A DNA stretch of 64,000 nucleotides from Brevibacillus sp. SYP-B805 (lineage in GTDB: Bacteria > Bacillota > Bacilli > Brevibacillales > Brevibacillaceae), in contig NZ_JAALGD010000003.1 in the NCBI RefSeq assembly GCF_011059135.1, positions 124,001 to 188,000 of the forward strand, written 5' to 3'. The notes below the pieces were generated by a model that saw only the letters and a list, made by a program, of their open reading frames with translations, did no database searches and was not told the origin of the DNA. Below are positions 43,697-53,287 of the stretch, one piece after another; position 1 is the stretch's first letter, and every line of letters begins with the position of its first letter. The position numbers and the translations under genes are program-made.

Positions 43697-44239
43697 ATGA
43701 CACATGCTGGGGAGGCCCATATGAAACCATTATCCCCTTTTGCACAGATACAAACGGAGAGACTTATCCTGCGCACACCACGCCCTGGCGACGAACATGC
43801 CATCTTCGCCATCCACGCCCATCCAGAAACCAATCAACACAACCCTGCCGGGCCGATGAAAGACCTGTCGGAAGCGCAGCAGCGCCTTTCCCGGTGGATG
43901 GAGGATTGGTCGGTGCACGGCATTGGATACTGGTGCATCTCTACACGGAACGATCCGCAGGTTATCGGGGTGAGCGGCGTTCGGGTAATGGAATGGTCTG
44001 GTCGTCAAGTGTTGAACCTATACTATCGATATGTACCCGATGCATGGGGCAAGGGCTATGCGACCGAAGCGGCAAAAGAAGCCGTTAAAGCGGCGAATCG
44101 CCATTTGCCAGCGCTGCCCGTAGTTGCCCGAACACGCCCGACCAACATTTCGTCCATGCGGGTGGCGGAACGGGCAGGGCTCGTTCGCCGACCGGAATTG
44201 GATACAGCTGAGCATGTGGTGTACGCCATCGGGTGGTGA
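43697..44239 (+). CDS. GNAT family N-acetyltransferase (RimJ/RimL-like)
   Basis: ATG 43697 has a full GGAGGTGATC ribosome site and gives 180 residues. The start TERLILRTPRPGDEHAI is the usual opening of RimJ/RimL-type acetyltransferases. LNLYYRYVPDAWGKGYATEAAKEAV carries the acetyl-CoA pyrophosphate loop (WGKGYATEA), followed by RTRPTNISSMRVAERAGLVR (the NxxSxxVxxxxGF-type motif). Such proteins acetylate ribosomal protein N-termini or antibiotics; which applies cannot be told. It is convergent with spo0A across a shared terminator. Confidence 0.88.
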   Translation: MTHAGEAHMKPLSPFAQIQTERLILRTPRPGDEHAIFAIHAHPETNQHNPAGPMKDLSEAQQRLSRWMEDWSVHGIGYWCISTRNDPQVIGVSGVRVMEWSGRQVLNLYYRYVPDAWGKGYATEAAKEAVKAANRHLPALPVVARTRPTNISSMRVAERAGLVRRPELDTAEHVVYAIGW

Positions 44240-44342
44240 CAAAACAAACCGTGCGCTTCTTTCGTTGGGTGTTCCAGGCAGAAAAAGCCGGGCTATTAAG
44301 TCCGTTTACGGTTTAACGGTTTGGCCTGCCAAAATAAAACAT

Positions 44343-44378
44343 CCCCTTTATCGGTTTTTTTGGAAACCGATAAAGGGG
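44343..44378. terminator. Bidirectional terminator between the GNAT gene and spo0A
   Basis: CCCCTTTATCGGTTT (44343-44357) and AAACCGATAAAGGGG (44364-44378) are exact 15-bp inverted repeats with a 6-nt loop. Confidence 0.8.
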
Positions 44379-44406
44379 GAAATGGATTTATGCAGCATAT
44401 GTATCG

Positions 44407-45195
44407 CTAACTGATCTTCGCCTCGATGCGCAGCTTGTCCGCCACCATCGCGATGAATTCGCTGTTGGTGGGTTTCGCCTTGGTATTGGAGATGGTGTAG
44501 CCGAACAGGTTGGAGATGGAATCGAGGTTGCCCCGCGACCAGGCCACTTCGATCGCATGGCGGATCGCCCGCTCTACCCGGCTTGCGGTGGTGTTGAATT
44601 TCTTGGCGATATCCGGGTACAGCACCTTCGTGATGGAACCGAGAAGCTCGACATCGTTATACACCATGGTGATGGCTTCCCGCAGATAGAGATAGCCTTT
44701 GATATGGGCCGGGACACCGATTTCGTGAATGATATTGGTGATGCTGGCGTCCAGATTGCGTCCTTTGACAGCCAGCCCAGTGACCGGCTTCACCGTAGAG
44801 ACCAGCGGTGCAGCGGCCTTGTTGTTCATGATCTGGCGGATGCGCTGGGCCAGCACTTCCATGTCAAACGGTTTCAGAATATAGTACGCCGCCCCCAGCT
44901 CCACCGCCTTCTTCGTGATTTCCTCCTGCCCGAAAGCCGTCAGCATAATGATTTTCGGCTGCGGAGAAAGGCGCATCGCCTGAATCTGCTCCAGGACGGC
45001 CAACCCATCTAAATGGGGCATAATAATGTCCAGAATCAGGATATCAGGAATCCGCTCCTGCAAAATCTTCAGGACGTCATTGCCATTGAAGGCCACACCC
45101 ACCACTTCCATGTCGCTCTGGCTGCTGAGGTACTCTTCAAGAAGATTTACAAATTCCCGATTGTCATCTGCCAACACGATATTGATCCTGCTCAA
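44407..45195 (-). CDS. spo0A: Sporulation master response regulator Spo0A
   Basis: Phosphorelay end-point that switches the cell into sporulation. The TTG at 45195 has AAGGAGG eight nt upstream and gives 262 residues (B. subtilis 267); the ORF to 45273 starts inside the promoter region. The receiver domain (1-120) has the acidic pocket ADDNREF, phosphoacceptor Asp in [12 protein letters not shown], and LTAFGQEE. The effector domain (about 150-262) carries the Spo0A helix-turn-helix [20 protein letters not shown], which reads the 0A box. Two 0A boxes and a sigma-H promoter lie upstream, so autoregulation as in B. subtilis is expected. Confidence 0.96.
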   Translation of the reverse strand: MSRINIVLADDNREFVNLLEEYLSSQSDMEVVGVAFNGNDVLKILQERIPDILILDIIMPHLDGLAVLEQIQAMRLSPQPKIIMLTAFGQEEITKKAVELGAAYYILKPFDMEVLAQRIRQIMNNKAAAPLVSTVKPVTGLAVKGRNLDASITNIIHEIGVPAHIKGYLYLREAITMVYNDVELLGSITKVLYPDIAKKFNTTASRVERAIRHAIEVAWSRGNLDSISNLFGYTISNTKAKPTNSEFIAMVADKLRIEAKIS

Positions 45196-45316
45196 AATCT
45201 GTTCCTCCTTACGATCCTGGTAATCGCCATTTTGTAAAAAATGAGTGGCTGCTGGAACTAAGATGTATATCAAAAATCGTGGCTTCCCAAAAGTTTCAGC
45301 GTTTCCAAGTCAAACT

Positions 45317-45341
45317 ATTCGACAAGGGATATGCAGTTCCT
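45317..45341 (-). promoter_or_regulatory. Sigma-H promoter of spo0A
   Basis: AGGAACT (45341-45335), 13 bases, then CGAAT (about 45321-45317) on the minus strand, fitting AGGAwwT-N12-14-GAAT. Its -10 overlaps the proximal 0A box. Confidence 0.6.
45318..45324 (+). promoter_or_regulatory. 0A box (proximal)
   Basis: TTCGACA, a perfect Spo0A recognition heptamer, overlapping the -10 of the sigma-H promoter of spo0A. Confidence 0.6.
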
Positions 45342-45376
45342 GCCAATGACGAAAGATTGAATGATTTTTCCGATTA

Positions 45377-45383
45377 TTCGACA
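45377..45383 (+). promoter_or_regulatory. 0A box (distal)
   Basis: A second perfect TTCGACA, 59 bp from the first and upstream of the sigma-H -35, between spoIVB and spo0A. Confidence 0.55.
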
Positions 45384-45410
45384 ATATTTTGCGTAATCCG
45401 ATATGCGATA

Positions 45411-45434
45411 GACCGCCCCCGAAAAGAGGCGGTC
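45411..45434 (-). terminator. Weak terminator-like hairpin after spoIVB
   Basis: GACCGCC (45411-45417) pairs with GGCGGTC (45428-45434) seven bases beyond the spoIVB stop. No T-tract follows, so read-through into spo0A is possible. Confidence 0.4.
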
Positions 45435-45440
45435 CGCCTG

Positions 45441-46778
45441 TCAAGCTGCCTTCCCACCATCCATCTGCGCAGAGGGGGATGTGGAGCGTATCGGTATGCC
45501 TGCATCCTGCAGCATCCACTCGATAAAACAGCCGTATCCGGATGTGGGATCATTGACAAACACATGGGTAACCGCTCCGACCATCTTGCCGTTTTGAATG
45601 ATGGGGCTGCCGCTCATTCCCTGCACGATGCCGCCTGTCTTCTCCAGCAACCGCTTGTCGGATACCTTGATGATCATCCCTTTTGTAGCCGGGAAATGCT
45701 GCTTGACCACGTTGACGATCTCGATATCAAACGCTTCCACTTCCTGCCCGTCCACGACCGTCAGGATTTTGGCCGGCCCCTCCTGCACCTGTTCCGCCAG
45801 AGCGATGGGGATCGGTTCCCGATAGACGCCGCGCTTCGGCTGGGCTTTCATCCGGCCGAAGATGCCAAAGGGCGTGTTTTTGGTGATATTGCCCAGCACT
45901 TCGCTTTCATTGTAAAAGCGGGCCAGCTTTTCCCCCGGATTGCCGCTTTTCCCTTTTTCGATGGACGTGACGCGCGCCTGAATGATTTGGCCGTCTCCCA
46001 CTTCGATGGCCTGACCTGTATCCACGTCGGAAATCATGTGGCCCAGGGCGCCGTAGATACCGCTTTTCGGCTCATAAAAGGTCAAGGTGCCTACACCGGC
46101 TGCCGAATCCCGGATGTAGAGCCCCATCCGCCATTCGTTGTCCTTGATATCCCTGGCTGGCATCAGGGAGAGGGAAAGCTTCTCCTTCCCGCGAACCACC
46201 AGCAGCTGCAGCGGTTCGTTTTTGTTCCCGGCTTCATTTACCATCTTCTTCACATCGTTCATATCATTGATAAACAGATCGTTCATCTTGATGATCATGT
46301 CGCCCACATGAACACCGGATCGCTCTCCCGGCGAATACTTTTCTTTTCCGTTGTTTACCAGGTGATGGCCGACGACCAGAACGCCTGCGGTTTGCAGCTT
46401 CACCCCGATCGATTGGCCGCCCGGTATGACACGCAAGTCAGGCAGGACGTTTACTTTCAACGCCTTCAGCGGGATATGGCGCCATTTCAGCTGCAGCCGG
46501 GCCTCGCCCGCCTTCTTCGGCTCTACGGATAAGGGTTGACTGAGATCGACCGGTACCTCCCGTGCTTTTTTCCCGTTGACCGCGACGATCTCCGGATTGC
46601 TGTTCACCAATGTACCCATGACCGGCATCGAAACCTGTACCTGTTTTTGGCTTCCTTCAAACAGTCGCAATTCATTTGGTACGGAAGTGAGGTTCTGAAA
46701 CGGTGCTGATGTCACGATCAGCGCGGTGATGATGAGGAAGAGACATCCCGTCCATAGTCTTCTGTATTGGCGGATCAC
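45441..46778 (-). CDS. spoIVB: SpoIVB serine peptidase (forespore signalling protease)
   Basis: Made in the forespore and secreted across the inner membrane, where it cleaves SpoIVFA and so triggers pro-sigma-K processing in the mother cell. GTG 46778 is nine nt behind AGGAG; 445 residues (B. subtilis 426). N-terminal transmembrane anchor (LWTGCLFLIITALIVTSAP), PDZ domain (about 130-215, GERSGVHVGDMIIKMND), then the S55 peptidase domain with the His-containing GALGHMISDVDTG and the catalytic Ser in QGMSGSPIIQNGK. Position next to spo0A and recN is conserved in Bacillales. Confidence 0.95.
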   Translation of the reverse strand: MIRQYRRLWTGCLFLIITALIVTSAPFQNLTSVPNELRLFEGSQKQVQVSMPVMGTLVNSNPEIVAVNGKKAREVPVDLSQPLSVEPKKAGEARLQLKWRHIPLKALKVNVLPDLRVIPGGQSIGVKLQTAGVLVVGHHLVNNGKEKYSPGERSGVHVGDMIIKMNDLFINDMNDVKKMVNEAGNKNEPLQLLVVRGKEKLSLSLMPARDIKDNEWRMGLYIRDSAAGVGTLTFYEPKSGIYGALGHMISDVDTGQAIEVGDGQIIQARVTSIEKGKSGNPGEKLARFYNESEVLGNITKNTPFGIFGRMKAQPKRGVYREPIPIALAEQVQEGPAKILTVVDGQEVEAFDIEIVNVVKQHFPATKGMIIKVSDKRLLEKTGGIVQGMSGSPIIQNGKMVGAVTHVFVNDPTSGYGCFIEWMLQDAGIPIRSTSPSAQMDGGKAA

Positions 46779-46874
46779 CAGCAATCACTCCTACGTTGCC
46801 TACCTACACCTGTTGATGCACCTCCATTGGGTATCTTTAATGTTGCCGACAGCCTGCGGGATTATGACAGTAAA

Positions 46875-46971
46875 ATAACCCCGCCGACTTAAGCGAACGC
46901 TCCACCCACTCGGCGATAGCTAACGCTGCGCCGAGTGGGGTCCCTTGCTGGTGTCGGCGGGGGCCCCAAAC
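46875..46971. repeat. GC-rich hairpin repeat element, copy 1
   Basis: A 97-bp unit with nested inverted repeats. The outer stem is CCCCGCCGAC (46879-46888) with GTCGGCGGGG (46953-46962). The inner stem is CCCACTCGGCG with CGCCGAGTGGG (about 46905-46940), around GATAGCTAACGCTG. It ends in GGCCCC. The adjacent copy is almost identical. Confidence 0.85.
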
Positions 46972-47068
46972 ATAACCCCGCCGACTTAAGCGAACGCTCC
47001 ACCCACTCGGCGATAGCTAACGCTGTGCCGAGTGGGGTCCCTTGCTGGTGTCGGCGGGGGCCCCAAAA
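46972..47068. repeat. GC-rich hairpin repeat element, copy 2 (direct tandem)
   Basis: The same 97-bp unit in direct orientation. The only difference I find in the core is T for C at the start of the inner right arm (GTGCCGAG instead of GCGCCGAG). Outer stem 46976-46985 / 47050-47059. Confidence 0.85.
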
Positions 47069-47098
47069 CTTTTTTGTGACTTTATCACTTTCATGAAC

Positions 47099-48850
47099 TT
47101 ACACTTTCTGATCTGCCCAAAAAGCTGTCTTGACAGCCTTGCGTTCTTTTCCCAACAGAATCATTTCCCGGGCATGTTCCGCCGTTGTTTGGGTCACCGC
47201 TGCGCCGCCGAGCATGCGGGCCAGTTCGTTAACCCGCTCTTCCTCCGACAGCAGGGTGACGGTCGTGACGGTTTCCCGCTCATCCATCTCTTTGCGGATA
47301 TAAAAATGGGCGTCTGCCAGGGAAGCCACCTGCGGCAGATGGGTGATGCAGAGCACCTGCCTGTTTTGGGCCACCCGGGCAAGCTTCTCCGCGATGGCCT
47401 GCGCCGCCCGGCCGCTTACACCGGTATCCACTTCATCGAAAATCAGGGTCTCCACCTGTTCGGCATCGGCCAGGATCGTCTTGATCGCCAGCATGATGCG
47501 GGACAATTCCCCGCCCGAGGCGATCTTGGCCAATGGGCGCAGCGGTTCGCCCGGGTTGGGCGAGATCAGGAATTCCACCTGATCCATTCCGCTTTCATCC
47601 ACATAGCGTTTGACCCCTTCCACCTCGATGCCGTTTTCATCAGGCCGCTGGCGCACTTCAACGGCAAAGCGGGCGCGCTCCATGTGAAGTTCCTTTAACT
47701 GCTGCTCGATGGCGGCGGCCAGCTTCCCTGCGCACTCCCGCCGGATCATGCTCAGTTCCAGCGCCTCGACCGCCAAATCGGCGGCCAGTTCGCGCAGCTT
47801 CGCCTGCAGCTGCTGCAAACGGTCGTCATAATGCTCCATCTCTTCCAGCTCGTCCTGGATCGACGCGGCATACTCCAGGATTTCGTCGACGCTTTTGCCG
47901 TACTTGCGCTTCAGGCCTTGAATCACATCCAGCCGCCGTTCCACCTCGGCCAGTTCTTCCGGATCGTATTCCACCCTGTCCGCGTACTGGCGGAGCTGGC
48001 GCGCCAGGTCTTCCACCTGATAGTAGGCCGACTGGATCGCTTCAACCATCGGGGCCAGCCCGTCGTCATACTGCTGAATGCGCTCCAGCTCGCTCATGGC
48101 ATGGCCGAGCCAATCCAGGCCGCGCTGATCTCCGTGCAGGGCGCGGTAGGCAGCCTGAATCCCGCCGAATATCTTTTCCATATGGGCCGATTTCTTCCGC
48201 ATGCTGTTCAGGCGCTCGTCTTCCCCCGGCTGCAGGGCGGCTTCCTCGATCTCCCGCAGCTGATAGCTCAGCAGATCGATACGGTGCATCAGTTCCCGCT
48301 CGTTTTTGGCCATGCGCTCCAGATCCTGCCGGGTTTTCCGATAGGAGGCGTACAGGGCGGCATATTCCTTTTTGGCCGCCGCCAGCTGCTGTTCGCCAAA
48401 CGCGTCCAGCCAGGCGATATGCTTGTCCGCATGCAGCAGATCGTGGGCATCGTGCTGTCCGTGAACGGTCACCAGCCAGGGGCCAAGCTCGCGCAGCATG
48501 GCCAGCGTCACCAGCTGGCCGTTGAGCCGGATAATGCTTTTGCCCTGCAGGGAGATGTCCCGTTTGACCACCAGCATGCCATCCTGGTCCACCTGCACGC
48601 CAAATCCTTCGCAGATTTTCAGCGCGGGATGGCCCGGGGGCAGCTCGAACAAGCCTTCCACTTCCGCGCGCTTTTCGCCGTAGCGGACGAAATCGACGGA
48701 GCCGCGTTCCCCCAGCAGGAGGCCGAGGGCATCGATGATGATCGACTTGCCGGCGCCGGTCTCTCCGGTCAGGATATTCAGGCCGCGCTGAAACGAGATG
48801 GTCACGGACTTGATAATGGCAAAATTGCGGATTGTCAACTCCAGGAGCAT
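47099..48850 (-). CDS. recN: DNA repair protein RecN
   Basis: SMC-like ATPase acting early in double-strand break repair. Length 583 residues (B. subtilis 576). Walker A GETGAGKS at 29-36; long coiled coil about 150-360 (for example LEEMEHYDDRLQQLQAKLRELAADL); ABC signature SGGELSRIMLAIKTI and Walker B LIFDEVDTGVSG near the C-terminus. ATG is followed by LLELTIRNFAIIKS as in other RecN proteins. It is downstream of argR by 15 nt, a conserved pair. Confidence 0.96.
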   Translation of the reverse strand: MLLELTIRNFAIIKSVTISFQRGLNILTGETGAGKSIIIDALGLLLGERGSVDFVRYGEKRAEVEGLFELPPGHPALKICEGFGVQVDQDGMLVVKRDISLQGKSIIRLNGQLVTLAMLRELGPWLVTVHGQHDAHDLLHADKHIAWLDAFGEQQLAAAKKEYAALYASYRKTRQDLERMAKNERELMHRIDLLSYQLREIEEAALQPGEDERLNSMRKKSAHMEKIFGGIQAAYRALHGDQRGLDWLGHAMSELERIQQYDDGLAPMVEAIQSAYYQVEDLARQLRQYADRVEYDPEELAEVERRLDVIQGLKRKYGKSVDEILEYAASIQDELEEMEHYDDRLQQLQAKLRELAADLAVEALELSMIRRECAGKLAAAIEQQLKELHMERARFAVEVRQRPDENGIEVEGVKRYVDESGMDQVEFLISPNPGEPLRPLAKIASGGELSRIMLAIKTILADAEQVETLIFDEVDTGVSGRAAQAIAEKLARVAQNRQVLCITHLPQVASLADAHFYIRKEMDERETVTTVTLLSEEERVNELARMLGGAAVTQTTAEHAREMILLGKERKAVKTAFWADQKV

Positions 48851-48865
48851 GGCGTCCCCCCACCT

Positions 48866-49315
48866 TTACAGCATGTCCATAATGCGATCGGTTACCTCTT
48901 TGGAATTTTCTTTCGATCGGCAGATGATCAGAATGGTATCGTCACCCGCAATGGTGCCCATGATCTCCGGCCAGCTCAGGCCGTCAATCAGGGCGGCTAC
49001 CGTGTTGGCATTCCCCGGCAGCGTTTTCATGACGATCAGGTTGTCGGCATGATCGATGCCGACAAAGCTGTCGAGCAGGGCGCGCTTCAGCTTCTGCAGC
49101 GGATTGAACTTCTGCTCGGCAGGCATTGAATATTTATACCGTCCGTCCGGCAGAGGCACTTTGACCAGATGAAGCTCTTTGATATCCCGGGAAACCGTCG
49201 CCTGCGTCACGTTAAAGCCTGCCTCGCGCAGGCGTTCCACCAGCTCGTCCTGGGTCTCCACCTCATGATTGGCAATGATGTCTCTGATCCGGATATGACG
49301 CTGTCCCTTGTTCAT
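48866..49315 (-). CDS. argR: Arginine repressor ArgR/AhrC
   Basis: Hexameric arginine-responsive regulator. ATG 49315 gives 149 residues, identical in length to B. subtilis AhrC. N-terminal winged helix ([47 protein letters not shown], about 6-55) and C-terminal arginine-binding domain with [15 protein letters not shown]. It sits between nadK and recN. An ARG box was not identified in the window. Confidence 0.95.
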   Translation of the reverse strand: MNKGQRHIRIRDIIANHEVETQDELVERLREAGFNVTQATVSRDIKELHLVKVPLPDGRYKYSMPAEQKFNPLQKLKRALLDSFVGIDHADNLIVMKTLPGNANTVAALIDGLSWPEIMGTIAGDDTILIICRSKENSKEVTDRIMDML

Positions 49316-49320
49316 TCCAT

Positions 49321-50178
49321 CTACTCCCATTCCCCTTGAAGTTTCGTGCGTATCGCTTCAAAAAAGCTGTCTTTCTGCCATTTGATCAGTGGCGTCACAT
49401 GGGGGGATTTGCACACATAGATGTCATCCCCGCCCTCCAAATGGTAGCCAAACTGCCCGTCAATGGAGAGCCCCATCTCCCGGTGAACCGCATCCACCTG
49501 AATGCGGATCATCTGGCTCGCCGAGAAAACCATGGGGCGTGCCGTCAACGAATGGGGGGCTACCGGTGTCAACAGCAGCATATCCACGTTGGGGGCGACG
49601 ATGGGGCCGCCTGCGGACAGCGAATAGGCCGTGGAACCGGTGGGGCTGGAGACGATCACCCCGTCTCCGCTGAACGTCGCCACGTACTGTTCATCCAGAT
49701 AGACGGCGCATTGGATGATCCGGCAAAAGGATCCCTTGGCGATTCCGATATCATTCATGGCCGTGTACGTGCCCAGCACCTCTCCGCGGCGAACCAGCTT
49801 CGCCTCCAGCATGCTGCGCTCTTCGATGAAATACTGGCCGGACAGCAGCTTGTCCACGGCATCGGTCAAATTGTCCGGCTCCGCCTCCGACAGGAAGCCG
49901 AGCGTTCCCAGATTGATGCCGAGGATGGGCAGCGAGCAGCCGGCCAAACGGCGTGCGATGCCCAGAAGCGTGCCGTCTCCGCCCAACACGCAGACAAGCT
50001 GCACCACCCCGTCAAAGCGATGAAGCGGCAGCCCCAGATCGGGTCTCCCGATGTCGCCTGCGATGCTTTCATCCAATACCGCTCGTGCCCCTTTCGCTTC
50101 CAGCAGGTACAAGAGTTCCCGGGCCACAATGCGGGTTTCCGGTTTTCCTTTATTTGCAACGATTCCGATCGTTTTCAC
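49321..50178 (-). CDS. nadK: NAD kinase
   Basis: Phosphorylates NAD to NADP. The GTG at 50178, with GGGGTGG before it, gives 285 residues and starts [14 protein letters not shown]; the longer ORF to 50229 lacks a site. Motifs: [12 protein letters not shown] (GGDGT), [13 protein letters not shown] (NE/D motif) and [17 protein letters not shown]. Insertion of nadK between tlyA and argR is found in many Bacillales outside the subtilis group. A diverged hairpin repeat separates it from tlyA. Confidence 0.94.
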   Translation of the reverse strand: MKTIGIVANKGKPETRIVARELLYLLEAKGARAVLDESIAGDIGRPDLGLPLHRFDGVVQLVCVLGGDGTLLGIARRLAGCSLPILGINLGTLGFLSEAEPDNLTDAVDKLLSGQYFIEERSMLEAKLVRRGEVLGTYTAMNDIGIAKGSFCRIIQCAVYLDEQYVATFSGDGVIVSSPTGSTAYSLSAGGPIVAPNVDMLLLTPVAPHSLTARPMVFSASQMIRIQVDAVHREMGLSIDGQFGYHLEGGDDIYVCKSPHVTPLIKWQKDSFFEAIRTKLQGEWE

Positions 50179-50290
50179 AGCGCCACCCCAAAGCTCGGTT
50201 ATCTCCGTTTGCTGTATACAATTATACAACTATGTATGCATATAAAAAAAGCGCCATTCCGTAAGTCGCCCGCACAAATCGTACAAAATT

Positions 50291-50422
50291 ACCCCGCCGA
50301 CTCAAGCGAACCACCCACTCGGTCATAGCTAACGCTCTGCCCACCCGGCGACAGCTATCGCTGCACCGAGCGGGGAGCTCTCTGTGCCGAGCAGGGTCCC
50401 TTGCTGATGTCGGCGGGGCCCC
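50291..50422. repeat. GC-rich hairpin repeat element, diverged copy 3
   Basis: Same outer stem, CCCCGCCGAC (50292-50301) with GTCGGCGGGG (50409-50418), and the same GTCCCTTGCTG...GGGGCCCC right end as the 97-bp copies. The middle is expanded to about 132 bp, with extra degenerate CACTCGG/CCGAG arms. It fills most of the 250-bp gap between nadK and tlyA. Confidence 0.8.
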
Positions 50423-50428
50423 TATTCG

Positions 50429-51247
50429 TTATTTCAATTCCCGGTGAGCGGCGGCGACAACTTCCTCCATCCGCTTCAGCCATGCGGTTGTTTCCTCTTC
50501 CGTACCCGGCGGCTCTTTGCGCAGGTGGAGCAGAAATTCGATATTCCCCTCCCCGCCGGTAATGGGCGAATAGCTGACCCCTTTCACCTGCATGCCGATC
50601 GACGACGCAAATCCGGCGATTCCCGTAAGCACCTCCAGATGAACAGCCGGGTCGCGCACGATGCCGTTTTTCCCGACGTTCTCCTTTCCCGCTTCGAACT
50701 GGGGCTTCACCAGGGCCACCGCGTCTCCGCCGTCCTTCAAGAAACGGTGAAGGACAGGCAGAATCAGCCGCAAGGAAATAAAGGAAACGTCGATGGAGGC
50801 GGCATCCGGCTTTTCGTACGGAAATGCTTCCGGCTCCAAATGACGGAAATTGGTTCGCTCCATGACGACGACGCGCTCGTCCTGCCGCAGCGACCAGGCA
50901 AGCTGTCCGTAGCCGACGTCGATGGCATACACCAGACGGGCGCCGTGCTGCAGGGCGCAATCGGTAAAACCTCCCGTGGAGGCGCCGATATCCATCATCA
51001 CTTTTCCTGTAAGGTCGATGCCGAATTCCCGCAGCGCTTTTTCCAGCTTCAGGCCTCCGCGGCTCACGTATGGGTGTAGTTCCCCTTTTACCGCGATCGC
51101 CACGTCTTCGGGCAGCTTCGTCCCCGGCTTGTCGCAACGCTCGCCGGCTACCGTCACCAGGCCGGCCATGACCGCCGCTTTCGCCTTTTCCCGCGTCTCA
51201 AACAGGCCGCGCTCGACCAGCAATACATCCAAACGCTCTTTTTTCAT
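50429..51247 (-). CDS. tlyA: TlyA family rRNA (cytidine-2'-O)-methyltransferase / hemolysin-like protein
   Basis: A 272-residue protein with an N-terminal S4 RNA-binding domain (RLDVLLVERGLFETREKAKAAVMAGLV, 4-30; YVSRGGLKLEKAL) and a Rossmann methyltransferase domain (MMDIGASTGGFTDCALQHGA, then AIDVGYGQL, SIDVSFISL and ALVKPQFEAG). The K-D-K-type catalytic residues of 2'-O-methyltransferases are visible. It corresponds to B. subtilis YqxC, at the same place after dxs. It lies 4 nt after dxs and is co-transcribed. Confidence 0.92.
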   Translation of the reverse strand: MKKERLDVLLVERGLFETREKAKAAVMAGLVTVAGERCDKPGTKLPEDVAIAVKGELHPYVSRGGLKLEKALREFGIDLTGKVMMDIGASTGGFTDCALQHGARLVYAIDVGYGQLAWSLRQDERVVVMERTNFRHLEPEAFPYEKPDAASIDVSFISLRLILPVLHRFLKDGGDAVALVKPQFEAGKENVGKNGIVRDPAVHLEVLTGIAGFASSIGMQVKGVSYSPITGGEGNIEFLLHLRKEPPGTEEETTAWLKRMEEVVAAAHRELK

Positions 51248-51251
51248 CGTA

Positions 51252-53132
51252 TCAAGCCCTTTGTCTGCTGCGCGGCATGAGTGCCCGGACGCTGGCGGCG
51301 ATCCGTTCCGCCGTCAGCCCCACTTCCTGCCGCTGTTCTTTTACACTGCCATGTTCCACGAAATAGTCCGGAACGCCGATCATCCGCACATTGACGCTGC
51401 CGTAGCCCGCCTGGACAAGAAACTCCAGCACCGCGCTGCCGAAGCCGCCCATCGTCGAGCCTTCTTCCACGGTGACGATGTCGTAGCCTTCCTTGGCGAG
51501 GCGAAGCAGCAGCTCTTCATCGAGCGGTTTGCAGAAACGGGCATTCACCAGCATCGGACTGCTTCCTTCCGCCCGCAGGAGATCGTATGCCTGCTCCGCC
51601 ACCTCGAAGATATGACCGAAGGAGAGGATCGCCACTTCGCTGCCGTCGCGCACGATCTCCGCCTTGCCGATCGGCAGCACCTTCAGCTCCTGATCCATTT
51701 TCACCCCGCGAATATTGAGGCGCGGATAGCGGAATGAGATCGGCCCGTCGTTGTAGGCAATCGCCGTTTTCATCATATGGCGCAGTTCATTTTCGTCCTT
51801 GGGCGCCATGATCACCATATTGGGAATGGCACGCATGAAGGCGATGTCATACACGCCCTGGTGGGTCTCGCCATCCGCTCCCACCAGTCCGGCACGGTCC
51901 ACCGCAAAGACGACGTTCAGCTTCTGGCGGGCCACATCGTGGATCAGCTGATCGTAAGCCCGCTGCAGGAAGGTGGAATAGACCGCATAGACGGGTTTGA
52001 GGCCCTGTGTCGCCAGGCCGGCACAGAAGGTACACGCATGCTGTTCGGCGATGCCCACATCAAACATGCGGTCCGGGAAGTGCTCGGCAAACTTGAGAAG
52101 CCCCGACCCGGCCGGCATCGCGGGCGTGACGGCGATGATCCGTTCATCCTCCTTGGCCAGTTCGATCATGGTGTCGGCAAAGACAGTGGTGTAGGTGGCC
52201 GCCGATTTGGCCGATTCCCCCGACTCGATCTTGTAGGTGCCAACCCCGTGCCACTTGACCGAATCGGCTTCGGCCGGGGCATAGCCCTTCCCTTTTTTCG
52301 TGATGGCATGGATCAGCACCGGCCCTTTTGTGTTCGCAGCCGTCCGCAGGGAATCGAGCAGCAGCTCCACATTGTGGCCGTCGATCGGGCCGATGTAGGT
52401 AAAGCCCAGCTCTTCGAACAAGATGCCGGAGACCAGGAGATACTTCAAGCTGTCTTTGAGCCGTTCCGCAAATTGGGCCAGCTTGCCTCCCACGGCCGGT
52501 ATCGACTTCAGCAGGTGCTCCAGTTCGTCTTTGGTGCGGCGGTAATTGTTGGTTGTGCGCAGTCTGCCCAGGTAATTGTGCAGGGCCCCCACATTGGGAG
52601 CAATCGACATTTCGTTGTCGTTCAACACGACGATGACGCTCTTTTTCTCGTGACCGATGTGGTTGAGCGCCTCAAACGCCATCCCGCCGGTCAGGGCGCC
52701 ATCCCCGATGATGGCTACCACATGGTTCTTCTCCTTCTTCAGGTCGCGCGCACAGGCCATTCCCATGGCGGCCGACAGCGAAGTGCTGCTGTGTCCTGTC
52801 TCCCAGACATCGTGCGGGCTTTCGCTCATCTTCGGAAAGCCGCACAATCCTTTGTACTGGCGCAAGGTAGGGAACAGCTCCCGGCGGCCCGTCAGCATTT
52901 TGTGCACATAGGCCTGGTGTCCGACGTCCCAGATCAACTTGTCTGTCGGGCTGTTAAACACATAATGCAGGGCGAGCGTCAATTCCACCACGCCCAGATT
53001 GGGCGCCAGATGGCCGCCTGTCTTGGAGAGCGTTTCCACCAAAAATGTACGTATTTCATCCGCGAGCTGATAGAGTTGCGGGATCGTTAGTTTCTTCAGT
53101 TCTTTCGGGTCGTTGATGCGTTCCAACAACAT
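51252..53132 (-). CDS. dxs: 1-Deoxy-D-xylulose-5-phosphate synthase
   Basis: First step of the MEP isoprenoid pathway: pyruvate plus glyceraldehyde-3-phosphate to DXP. It has 626 residues (B. subtilis 633). The thiamine-pyrophosphate motif is [18 protein letters not shown]...[28 protein letters not shown] and [13 protein letters not shown] precede it, with [15 protein letters not shown] and the C-terminal transketolase domain further on. It follows ispA, which has its own terminator, so dxs-tlyA is likely a separate transcript. Confidence 0.96.
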   Translation of the reverse strand: MLLERINDPKELKKLTIPQLYQLADEIRTFLVETLSKTGGHLAPNLGVVELTLALHYVFNSPTDKLIWDVGHQAYVHKMLTGRRELFPTLRQYKGLCGFPKMSESPHDVWETGHSSTSLSAAMGMACARDLKKEKNHVVAIIGDGALTGGMAFEALNHIGHEKKSVIVVLNDNEMSIAPNVGALHNYLGRLRTTNNYRRTKDELEHLLKSIPAVGGKLAQFAERLKDSLKYLLVSGILFEELGFTYIGPIDGHNVELLLDSLRTAANTKGPVLIHAITKKGKGYAPAEADSVKWHGVGTYKIESGESAKSAATYTTVFADTMIELAKEDERIIAVTPAMPAGSGLLKFAEHFPDRMFDVGIAEQHACTFCAGLATQGLKPVYAVYSTFLQRAYDQLIHDVARQKLNVVFAVDRAGLVGADGETHQGVYDIAFMRAIPNMVIMAPKDENELRHMMKTAIAYNDGPISFRYPRLNIRGVKMDQELKVLPIGKAEIVRDGSEVAILSFGHIFEVAEQAYDLLRAEGSSPMLVNARFCKPLDEELLLRLAKEGYDIVTVEEGSTMGGFGSAVLEFLVQAGYGSVNVRMIGVPDYFVEHGSVKEQRQEVGLTAERIAASVRALMPRSRQRA

Positions 53133-53252
53133 GACAAACCCCCACTTTCAGCTACATGCATGAGGTTTATTGCTTGATTCATTATAAACGACTCTGGTAC
53201 AAAACTCCACCGTTCAAGAAAATGAGGAAGAATCGGGACCCTTCAACATGCA

Positions 53253-53286
53253 AAAAGCTGGCGCTTTTCAACCGGCGCCAGCTTTT
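53253..53286 (-). terminator. Terminator after ispA
   Basis: AAAAGCTGGCGC (53253-53264) and GCGCCAGCTTTT (53275-53286), a perfect 12-bp stem touching the ispA stop codon, with A/T-rich flanks. Confidence 0.8.
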
Positions 53287-53287
53287 G

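Larger units (their letters stand above)
46785..47098. other. Intergenic region (314 bp) between recN and spoIVB, filled by tandem repeat elements
   Basis: No gene. About two thirds is taken up by two 97-bp copies of a GC-rich hairpin element (46875-47068). The remaining 46785-46874 is the spoIVB leader and promoter zone; I could not identify a convincing sigma-F/G promoter there. Confidence 0.7.

Noticed and set aside
46875-47068. Tandem repeats considered as a CRISPR array
   Set aside because: The 97-bp units abut directly with no unique spacers, and there are no cas genes.
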